Position numbers and translations under genes: made by a program. 64,000 bases of DNA from Actinomadura macra NBRC 14102. Lineage in GTDB: Bacteria > Actinomycetota > Actinomycetes > Streptosporangiales > Streptosporangiaceae. Shown here in pieces: positions 58,514-64,000 of the stretch (position 1 is its first letter; each line of letters starts with the position of its first letter). The DNA is taken from NCBI RefSeq assembly GCF_001552215.1, contig NZ_BCQT01000006.1, positions 620,001-684,000 of the forward strand, in the 5' to 3' direction. The notes beneath the pieces are model-generated. The model ran no database searches. It saw only the letters and a program-made list of their open reading frames with translations, and was not told where the DNA came from.

Positions 58514-59233
58514 ATGACATACCCCGGCGCACCATCACACCACCACCCATCGACGCCCCAACCCGATACACCGCAGGCCGGACCGATCCAGGACGGAGCC
58601 GCGGCCCCGTCGCTGACGCCCTGCGGCGCGTACCACCCGATCGTCTTCTTCGACATCGCGGCCTTCGGCAACTCCAGCCGAGACAACGACATCCAGCGGT
58701 TCGTCCGCTCGGGTCTCTACCAGATCCTGCACTGCGCCTTCGGGCACGTCGGCGCCCCGCCGACCGCCTACTACCGGCAGGACTACGGCGACGGGGTTCT
58801 GGCCATCTTCCCTCCGACGATCCCCGCCGACACCATCGCGGCTCTGCCGCTCTGGCTGCACCGCGAGATCCGGCGCTACAACAAGTGCGCCAGTCCCATC
58901 GCCCACATCCAGCTGCGCGCCGCCTTCCACGTCGGCCCGGTCTACTGGGATGACCACGGCGCCTACGGCCAGGCGGTCATCCACGCCGCCCGGCTCATCG
59001 ACGCCCAACCCGTCAGGGAGGCACTCGCCTCGACCGGCGCCGACCTGGCCTTCGTGATCTCCGGGCTGGTGTACAACGACGTCATCCAGCACCATCCCCA
59101 ACTCGCCGACCCCCCGTACCGCAGCCTCACCGCCCGCGTCAAAGAGTCCACGATCACCGCCTGGCTCACCCTCCCCGACGCCCCGTCCCCCGATCATCAA
59201 CACCACCTCGTCGCCGTCACGGACCTGCACTGA
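58514..59233 (+). CDS. Degenerate class III nucleotide-cyclase-like protein
   Basis: 239 aa. FFDIAAFGNSSRDNDIQRF and YYRQDYGDGVLAIFPP are the first and second metal-Asp regions of a class III cyclase domain (FxDIxGF, GDGxLAxF). 'RAAFHVGPVYWDDHGAYGQAVIHAARLID' is the third conserved block. In that block the Asn of VNxAAR is replaced (VIHAAR), and the purine-binding Lys near GDG is Gln, so catalysis may be altered or absent. The N-terminal 40 residues are Pro/His-rich. Genes of this kind are often near bacterial conflict systems. ATG at 58514 has GAGAGG upstream. Confidence 0.75.
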   Translation: MTYPGAPSHHHPSTPQPDTPQAGPIQDGAAAPSLTPCGAYHPIVFFDIAAFGNSSRDNDIQRFVRSGLYQILHCAFGHVGAPPTAYYRQDYGDGVLAIFPPTIPADTIAALPLWLHREIRRYNKCASPIAHIQLRAAFHVGPVYWDDHGAYGQAVIHAARLIDAQPVREALASTGADLAFVISGLVYNDVIQHHPQLADPPYRSLTARVKESTITAWLTLPDAPSPDHQHHLVAVTDLH

Positions 59234-59684
59234 ACGGACCACCACACCCCGACGCTCAAGGGCATCTACAGTGAGGTTCATACGGCGACCAAGCGGAGAG
59301 CAATTCGCGAACTCGGTCAGCAGCTTGAAGAAGCCGTGCTGGACTTCGCTGTACGCAGACCAAGAGGCCGACTCCACCGCGATACCGGCCTTTGACCGTC
59401 GGAGTCCGGGGCAATCCCGGAAACGCCGGGGGGCCACCCAGGAAGACGCTTCAGCGTCGACCAGGGTGGCCCGACTCGTGCGCACCACCGGCCCGACCAG
59501 TTCGTGATCTTCCCGTTCTGGTGGCGGTGATGTGGAACAGGGATGCGCTCATGGCGACATTGACGGCCCTGGCGGCCACCGGCGGCGTGACCCAGTCTTT
59601 GCGAGGCTTGCTCAGTTGGGCGGTGGCACCCTGGGTAGGGTGGTACCAAATAGGATCTTTCGACCCATTTGGGAAGTGTTTCCT
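59234..59684. other. 451-bp gap with a degenerate dispersed repeat (59293-59363)
   Basis: No gene is supported. The stretch 59293-59363 is about 60% similar by eye to a sequence at 63344-63417. The conserved 'caagagnccg' tail recurs at about 62730-62740. It may be a remnant of a mobile or duplicated element. A TAGGAT box at 59651 could be the -10 of the next gene. Confidence 0.4.
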
Positions 59685-60317
59685 ATGACTGGGATGTTGA
59701 AGGCCCCCCGTACCCGGGGCCTGATCAGCGGCCTGTTGCTGGTGCTGTTGGCGCTGTGGGGCGGGCTCATACCGTTCGTCGGTCCCTACTTCGACTTCGG
59801 GTTCGGCTCGAGCGACGCATGGGTGTACACCTCGGATCGCCTGGTGCTGTGCATCCTCCCGGCGATCGCCGTGGGTGTGGGCGGGCTGATCCTGCTCGCC
59901 AGTTCCAACCGCCCCATCGCCTTGATCGGTTCCTGGCTGGCCATTCTGGGAGGTCTGTGGTTCGTGGTGGGTACCACGATCGCCGCCCTCTGGGACGGCA
60001 GCCTGGGGTCGGCGCTGGGTGGCCAGACACGTCAGATCGCCGAACAGCTGTCGTTCTTCCAGGGCCTCGGCGCCATCATCATCTTCCTGGCGGCGGTGGC
60101 GCTCGGGCGCTTCCTGGTGGTCGGGGTGCGGGAGGTGCGGCAAGCGGAGAGCAGGCGAGCGGCTACCGAGCGGGCCGGCCCCGCGGACGCCCACGCCGGC
60201 GAAGGATCCACTGCGGCCCCTGAATGGGAGAGGCAGGCAGGCGGCCGCCACGGCAGCCGACGGACGTCGGACCCGGCCGATCCGTCCACGCGCGACGCTC
60301 CGCATTCGCGCTGGTGA
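59685..60317 (+). CDS. Four-helix membrane protein
   Basis: 210-aa protein with four membrane helices (about residues 12-32, 50-68, 76-98 and 125-143) and a polar, Ala/Arg-rich cytoplasmic tail. There is no known family motif. GGGAAG lies upstream of ATG 59685. It precedes the XRE/DUF397 pair, which is on the opposite strand. Without a family match no function can be given; it may be an accessory membrane protein. Confidence 0.68.
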   Translation: MTGMLKAPRTRGLISGLLLVLLALWGGLIPFVGPYFDFGFGSSDAWVYTSDRLVLCILPAIAVGVGGLILLASSNRPIALIGSWLAILGGLWFVVGTTIAALWDGSLGSALGGQTRQIAEQLSFFQGLGAIIIFLAAVALGRFLVVGVREVRQAESRRAATERAGPADAHAGEGSTAAPEWERQAGGRHGSRRTSDPADPSTRDAPHSRW

Positions 60318-60549
60318 CGCGGCCGCCGCAGCGCAGCCGCGAGAGCCAACATCGTCAGGGTTGACGCCGACCGCTGTGCGGGCACGTCGCCGTACCTCCG
60401 TGCCCCACAGCAGCGGCCGTGAAGGCCCTGGTCGTGGCGGTCGTCACGCTTCTGATCGGGGCGCACGGCTCCCCTTCGGCTGCGGCCTCTTGGGCACCGC
60501 CACCCCATGCGCACGCTCAACCTGATGGAGAAATCTCACCGGCAGCACG

Positions 60550-60580
60550 AAGCCCCGACCACACGATGCGATCGGGGCTT
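60550..60580 (-). terminator. Hairpin after the DUF397 gene
   Basis: AAGCCCCGA (60550-60558) and TCGGGGCTT (60572-60580) form a perfect 9-bp stem with a 13-base loop, just beyond the minus-strand DUF397 stop at 60591. It is a plausible terminator for the XRE/DUF397 operon; the U-run is weak. Confidence 0.55.
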
Positions 60581-60590
60581 GCACCGTCCG

Positions 60591-60788
60591 TCAGAGCAAG
60601 TCGTGGCTACCGGCCTTGACGTCGCGGATGAGCGCTCGGAAGGACGCCGGAGAGAGCGCGAGCGCGGGGCCATCGGTGTCCATGCTGTCTCGGATGCCGA
60701 CGCGGCGGGAGATCGCGGCGACCTCAACACACTCTTGACCGCCGGAGCCTCCGCCACCGCTGTAGCTGGACTTACGCCAGGTGATCAT
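60591..60788 (-). CDS. DUF397-domain protein
   Basis: 65-aa protein of the DUF397 family: ITWRKSSYSGGGGSGGQECVEVAAISRRVGIRDSMD, ending 'FRALIRDVKAGSHDLL'. These small proteins are typical of Streptosporangiales and Streptomyces and are almost always encoded next to an XRE regulator with a C-terminal DUF5753-type domain, as here. The ATG overlaps the XRE stop (TAATG). It may modulate the regulator (bld/whi-related). No catalytic motif. Confidence 0.95.
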   Translation of the reverse strand: MITWRKSSYSGGGGSGGQECVEVAAISRRVGIRDSMDTDGPALALSPASFRALIRDVKAGSHDLL

Positions 60789-61603
60789 TAAAGACGCTCC
60801 ATCGCTTGTGCCATGAGTTCCCGGGAGGTATCCCAAGGTAGGGCGCTTGCCCCAATCCGGTCCCAACGTACCCCGAACTCACGGACCTCCGGATCAGCCT
60901 GAACGAGCCTGCCCCCGCCCGGAGCCTCGACGAACACCTGGTCTCCGCGTTCCAGGCTCAAGGTGTTGAAAGAGCCGTCAAGCCCCAGGTAGTAGCCCGC
61001 AGACTGCTGGACGAAACGTATCGTGACGTTCGGCAGCATGGCAGCCTCGTGCAACCGGGCAATCTGTTCGCGCATCACGTCAGGACCGCCCACGGGTCGA
61101 TATAGGACGTTCTCGTCAACTACGGCCCACAGGTTTGGCGGGTTGTCTCTGGTCAAGACCTCCTGTCGCTGCATGCGCGCGCGTACGGCCCCTTCGACGT
61201 CTTTGACGAGTCGCGAAGACGTAAGCAGGGCCCGGGCGTATGCCTCCGTCTGAAGTAGTCCCGGGAAGAGCGAGAGTCGGAAAGTGCGGATCACGAGTGC
61301 GCGCTTTTCATGCTTCACGTAGTCCGCGAACCAGTCCGGATCATGAGCCGTTCGCGCATATCGGACGAGTCGTCGGAAATGGTGATTGAGTCGGAAGTGT
61401 GCGTCAAGCTTGTCCGCGTGATCCTCGTTCATGTTCCAACCATCGCGGGCATGCTCGATGTTCGACACAGTGTGCCGGCTGCATCCCATGACCTGGCCCA
61501 TCTGCGATAGCGAGAGCCCCTCGCGTTCCCGCCAAAAACGCAGGTCATCGGCAATCCAGTGCTTGAACGACGCATCAGGGTCGAGTGACTGTATGGGAGC
61601 CAT
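60788..61603 (-). CDS. XRE regulator with DUF5753-type domain
   Basis: 271-aa regulator. An N-terminal helix-turn-helix (LRFWREREGLSLSQMGQVMGCSRHTVSNIEHARDGW, about residues 21-56) precedes a C-terminal DUF5753 domain. That domain has 'FRLSLFPGLLQTEAYARALL', 'RMQRQEVLTRDNPPNLWAVVDENVLYRPVGGPDVMREQIARL' and 'GYYLGLDGSFNTLSLERGDQVFVEAPGGG', as usual for this type. Its partner DUF397 follows with overlap. Likely a pleiotropic developmental or metabolic regulator. Confidence 0.94.
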   Translation of the reverse strand: MAPIQSLDPDASFKHWIADDLRFWREREGLSLSQMGQVMGCSRHTVSNIEHARDGWNMNEDHADKLDAHFRLNHHFRRLVRYARTAHDPDWFADYVKHEKRALVIRTFRLSLFPGLLQTEAYARALLTSSRLVKDVEGAVRARMQRQEVLTRDNPPNLWAVVDENVLYRPVGGPDVMREQIARLHEAAMLPNVTIRFVQQSAGYYLGLDGSFNTLSLERGDQVFVEAPGGGRLVQADPEVREFGVRWDRIGASALPWDTSRELMAQAMERL

Positions 61604-61742
61604 GGGACACGCTCCGGTGTATCGGGTGTGTTATCGATACGCGACAAGATAGCCCCCAGGCGGAATCCTGTCCCTACGACGTGCCGCGCAACACAAGTTC
61701 AAGGCGCAGCGACGATAGGCCCCCACGAGGTGATACCGGGAC

Positions 61743-62171
61743 ATGGGCATACACGCGAAACGGACACACACGACTCAACCGCTGGACGGAACCCACGCAC
61801 ACCCCGCGCCTACCGCGGCCTTGGACGCGAACAAGGACCGTCCTTCATGCGGTCTGTTGCCGGTGATCACTTCTGTTCATTCGGAACGCTTGGAGATTCT
61901 CCGGGCGGTTCAAAGGTGTTTTTCAGACCTCCGCGTGCGGGACATGGCGTGCGTGCTCGTCGAGGCGGACGGGTACCCGGCGCTGGGCGTCTCCCGCCTG
62001 GACGGCATCGGGGGCACGCTCACGCTGGGGTGTGGCTACGTCCCGGCACAAGGGCGGTGGTGGATCACGACGCGTCACGCGGATGGTCGGGTCGTGGGGC
62101 TTGCTCCGGCTCGGGAACCGCTCTCGGTGGCCCGACTCGTGATTGCCGAGATGCGGCGGAGGACGGCATGA
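61743..62171 (+). CDS. Hypothetical protein
   Basis: 142 aa or fewer. The first 40 residues are low in complexity; the core (VITSVHSERLEILRAVQRCFSDLRVRDMACVLVEADGYPALGVSRLDG...YVPAQGRWWITTRHADGRVVGLAP) has an alpha/beta look with no recognised motif. A later start (GTG near 61863, VITSVHS) may be the true one. It leads a three-gene set with a 43-aa membrane protein, whose ATG overlaps its stop, and a 124-aa protein. The function is unknown. Confidence 0.62.
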   Translation: MGIHAKRTHTTQPLDGTHAHPAPTAALDANKDRPSCGLLPVITSVHSERLEILRAVQRCFSDLRVRDMACVLVEADGYPALGVSRLDGIGGTLTLGCGYVPAQGRWWITTRHADGRVVGLAPAREPLSVARLVIAEMRRRTA

Positions 62172-62299
62172 CGGCGGTACAGGACACGGCGGCGATGAAT
62201 CCGCCCCGGGATCTCGCGCGGATGTTCATCTGGACGCTGCTCTCTGGCGTTGCGTGCGGGGCGGTCGGATGGTTCCTCGGCTTCATCGGGAGAGGTTGA
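62168..62299 (+). CDS. 43-aa single-helix membrane protein
   Basis: Short protein with a charged N-terminus (MTAVQDTAAMNPPRDLARM) and one hydrophobic stretch (FIWTLLSGVACGAVGWFLGF). Its ATG overlaps the stop of the upstream gene (ATGA) and it ends one base before the next gene's ATG, so it sits in a coupled three-gene operon. Function unknown. Confidence 0.6.
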   Translation: MTAVQDTAAMNPPRDLARMFIWTLLSGVACGAVGWFLGFIGRG

Positions 62300-62300
62300 G

Positions 62301-62675
62301 ATGAGTTCCGGCACGATGCTTCCGGCGCGGCTCGCACAGACCGCCGCCGCCGCTTTCGAGGAAGTCATGGCGGCTCAGAAGCAGCCCCGGTCGATGATCC
62401 GGCACGTAGCCGACACTGCCCGCGAACGGGCAGAGGCAGCGCTCAAAGACAAGCCAAAGGCTCCTGCGCGAGAAGCGCTCGGCGTGGCCTTCGAGGAGGT
62501 CTCTGAGCATGTGCGGACCCTGCTGTATGAGGCCGGACATTTCCCGGGGACGGTCACCAAGATCCGGGACGAGGCTCACAAGCTCGCCTACCAGGTGCAC
62601 GGAACGGGCGACGCGCGGCATTCAGAGTTCGTCCGAACGGCCCGCAAGCTCGTCCAGGACGGGTCGGACGGATAG
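62301..62675 (+). CDS. Hypothetical helical protein (124 aa)
   Basis: Alanine-rich helical protein (AQTAAAAFEEVMAAQKQPRSMIRHVADTARERAEAALKDKPKAPAREALGVAFEEVSEHVRTLLYEAG). It has coiled-coil potential and no family match. ATG at 62301 has GGGAGAGG upstream. It ends the three-gene operon, about 60 bases before the stem-loop array. It might interact with nucleic acid or with the membrane partner; unknown. Confidence 0.62.
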   Translation: MSSGTMLPARLAQTAAAAFEEVMAAQKQPRSMIRHVADTARERAEAALKDKPKAPAREALGVAFEEVSEHVRTLLYEAGHFPGTVTKIRDEAHKLAYQVHGTGDARHSEFVRTARKLVQDGSDG

Positions 62676-62736
62676 CCCCAAGACGTCCGCGTGACAGAGC
62701 CGTCCTAACTCGACGTACTCACTACGCGGACCAAGA

Positions 62737-63066
62737 GCCCGCGCATGAGAGGTCCCATTCCGGGCCCTTCAGCGCGGGCGGCGGGCCTCGGAGCGGCCGG
62801 GGTGGTTCTTCTCTCGGGGCCCGCCTAGACGGCTCACGCCGAACGAGTCGAGAGGTTCCCGCGTGAGCGGCGGGCCCTGGGGTGTTGCCCCTCCCCCGGG
62901 GTCCGCATCAAGAGCCCGTGCCGAAGTGTTGGGTCCAGTCCCTTCCGCACGGGTAGGCGGGCCCCGGGGGATGCGTCGCGGTGACCGCACCCTCCCCGGG
63001 GCCCGTACCAACGCTCACGCGCTCGTGACTGGCAACCGAACGAGCGTGTGAGTCCCGTCCAGGGAC
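62737..63066. repeat. Tandem array of GC-rich stem-loops, period about 88-95 bp
   Basis: At least seven strong stems in a row: GCCCGCGC/GCGCGGGC (62737/62772), GCGGGCC/GGCCCGC (62781/62818), GCTCACGC/GCGTGAGC (62832/62861), GCGGGCCCTGGGG with a GU-paired partner (62870/62894), CCCGTGC/GCACGGG (62915/62947), GGGCCCCGGGG/CCCCGGGGCCC (62959/62994) and CTCACGCGCTCGT/ACGAGCGTGTGAG (63014/63040). Two stem types alternate, starting at 62781, 62870 and 62958, and at 62737, 62832, 62915 and 63014. Sequence differs between units but pairing is kept. No ORF explains it. Confidence 0.6.
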
Positions 63067-63160
63067 GTCCCCCCGGCGTCCGCTCGGGCGGGGAGGCCGT
63101 CCGGCGCGAGACCCCCGTCCTGTAGCGACCGGCGGGCGCGGTCCGCTGGACGGCAAAGAG

Positions 63161-63195
63161 CGGCCCCCGGAACACCACTTGAGTTCCGGGGGCCG
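63161..63195. terminator. Perfect 13-bp hairpin
   Basis: CGGCCCCCGGAAC (63161-63173) and GTTCCGGGGGCCG (63183-63195) are perfect complements with a 9-base loop. It probably terminates plus-strand transcription coming from the preceding operon or through the stem-loop array. No T-run follows. Confidence 0.6.
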
Positions 63196-63343
63196 TTCAC
63201 CGAACACCGGTGAATATAAGGAGGTCCGCGAACCTTCTGTGCCCATCGCCTAGCAGCGTCCGGCGTGCCGTTCCCAATCTGGGAGCATTACGGGGCGTAG
63301 TCAGACGTGGAGTCTTCGACAGCGAGGCCCCGACAGCGGCCAT

Positions 63344-63417
63344 GCGGAAACCACTGTGCAAGCTCGGAAAGCAGCTTAGGTAAGCCATACCGTATTTCAC
63401 TGCTCTACGGAGATCAA
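63344..63417. repeat. Second copy of the degenerate dispersed element
   Basis: Aligns by eye (about 60% identity) with 59293-59363, sharing GCGGA..., AGCAGCTT...AAGCC and the terminal TACG.AGA.CAA. It lies in an otherwise gene-free region next to a hairpin. Confidence 0.4.
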
Positions 63418-63421
63418 AAAG

Positions 63422-63447
63422 GGCCGGTTCCCGCTGCGGAACCGGCC
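63422..63447 (-). terminator. Terminator-like hairpin on the minus strand
   Basis: GGCCGGTTCC and GGAACCGGCC form a perfect 10-bp stem with a 6-base loop. On the minus strand it is followed by CTTTTT, as in a Rho-independent terminator. No minus-strand gene upstream is evident. Confidence 0.65.
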
Positions 63448-63813
63448 TCTGCCCATCGAGATCCCGAGGGCATACCAGGGCTCCCCTTCACAATGGCCCT
63501 GAGATCACGCATTTCTGACCCAGTTCGAGGAGGACCAAATGGCTCCTCCACCCCTCGCACGCGTCGTCAGCAGGTAGACGCTCGGCCTGGGTAAACAGGT
63601 CGGCAGCCCGTGGTCGTCCGTACGTACCCGCACACGAAATGAGGCGTGCCAAGACTTAGCCAAGCAAAGAAAGTTGTCTCGAACCTGGCAAATCCTGCCG
63701 GATTCACTGTGTGGAGTGGTACCCTCACAGCGCTCAACCCCCCATATATCCAACTTCTCACCGCCATAACCGCCCTCGACTTAGGACCGCCCACAGCATC
63801 AAAGGTCTCTGTC
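63448..63813. promoter_or_regulatory. 366-bp upstream region of the lipoprotein gene
   Basis: No gene is supported. The region precedes the substrate-binding lipoprotein and should include its promoter. An 82-aa minus-strand frame (63505-63753) is unconvincing, but it would end upstream of the minus-strand terminator at 63422. Confidence 0.35.
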
Positions 63814-64000
63814 ATGCACATCGAACGCATTCTCGCGGCCGCCACTCTTGTCTTGCCCATGGCAGGGTGTGCCGATGACAACTCGGGGTCCACCCCGGGG
63901 CCGATCGAAATTGGCTCGGTCTCGACTCTGAGTGGGCCCGCCACCTTCTCCGAGGCGCCTCAAGCCGCCCGAGCCGTCTTCGATGACGTGAACGCCAAGG
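63814..64000 (+). CDS. Branched-chain amino-acid-type substrate-binding lipoprotein, N-terminal part (3' end outside window)
   Basis: Open from ATG 63814 (AAAGG upstream) to the window end, 62 residues. The signal peptide ends in the lipobox LPMAGC (about residues 14-19), followed by a short linker. The mature domain begins IEIGSVSTLSGPATFSEAPQAARAVFDDVNA, the characteristic first strand and helix of the periplasmic-binding-protein type 6 (LivJ-like) family. It delivers an amino acid, amide or urea-type ligand to an ABC importer; permease genes would lie to the right of the window. Confidence 0.85.
   Translation, partial: MHIERILAAATLVLPMAGCADDNSGSTPGPIEIGSVSTLSGPATFSEAPQAARAVFDDVNAK

Noticed and set aside
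63307..63594. A 95-aa plus-strand frame starting near the terminal repeat
   Set aside because: It runs through a perfect hairpin and has no ribosome-binding site or family match; more likely non-coding.
62676..63813. tRNA or rRNA genes
   Set aside because: The region was scanned by eye because of its strong stems, but no cloverleaf with TPsiC or anticodon loops, and no rRNA signature, was found.

Overview
The window reads as a chromosomal segment of a high-GC filamentous actinomycete, most plausibly of the Actinomadura/Thermomonosporaceae type. The signs are very GC-rich codon third positions, many GTG starts, a conservon-type (cvn) G-protein operon, an XRE/DUF397 pair, PadR/TetR/MarR/AraC regulators and an actinobacterial (group 1h-like, high-affinity) [NiFe]-hydrogenase locus. 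The genus is an inference; no rRNA or tRNA gene was found that would fix it.

Layout. 1-315: end of an HxlR-type regulator. 368-4901: cvn operon (sensor-kinase-like CvnA, roadblock, DUF742, small GTPase) with a small leading gene. 5033-6268: RsbW-like ATPase and a PadR regulator with a candidate operator. 6388-12384: lipid-tailoring operon (ACP, two GDSL hydrolases, SnoaL-like protein, acyl-CoA dehydrogenase, fatty-acyl-AMP ligase). 12838-23840: fifteen-gene hydrogenase operon on the minus strand (small and large subunits, NifU-like protein, DUF5947, a 67-aa protein, DUF6084, a 352-aa unknown, maturation protease, a 43-aa membrane protein, two SIS-domain proteins around a second HypC-like protein, HypC, HypD, HypE), with hypA-hypB divergent on the plus strand. 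Nearly every junction overlaps by a few bases, which implies translational coupling. No hypF is present.

25059-25558 is a broken two-domain MerR/TioE-like regulator. 25644-30934 holds a secreted lamin-tail protein and a catabolic operon (cupin dioxygenase, MFS importer, Zn-alcohol dehydrogenase, SDR) followed by an AraC regulator. 30995-39375 has a membrane sulfatase-like transferase, an ABC exporter with its TetR regulator and a perfect inverted-repeat operator, and a NarL-type two-component system with an unusual kinase. 39491-41956: aldolase/DapA-like pair facing an XRE-cupin regulator across an inverted repeat. 41968-48661: four-gene module (CHAT-TPR protease-like protein, WD40 protein, Cys-containing small protein, membrane protein) with the look of a bacterial conflict or signalling system.

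48684-57665 is a mixed region: membrane protein plus MarR, DUF3052, Tat-exported amidohydrolase, lipid kinase, lectin-like secreted protein, solute-binding lipoprotein and a membrane-anchored unknown. 58514-62675 carries accessory genes: a degenerate class III nucleotide-cyclase-like protein, a four-helix membrane protein, the XRE/DUF397 pair and a three-gene operon of unknowns. From 62737 to about 63066 there is a striking tandem series of GC-rich stem-loops with compensatory changes between copies and no convincing ORF. The window ends inside a Leu/Ile/Val-binding-type lipoprotein gene (63814 onward).

Functionally, the best understood block is atmospheric or low-level H2 oxidation: hhyS/hhyL form the enzyme, HypA/B insert nickel, HypC/D/E build the Fe(CN)2CO group, and the HyaD-like protease trims the large subunit. 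The most unusual signals are the stem-loop array, the cysteine-less NifU-like protein and second HypC-like protein in the hydrogenase operon, the CHAT/WD40 module, and the kinase with an appended degenerate sensor half.
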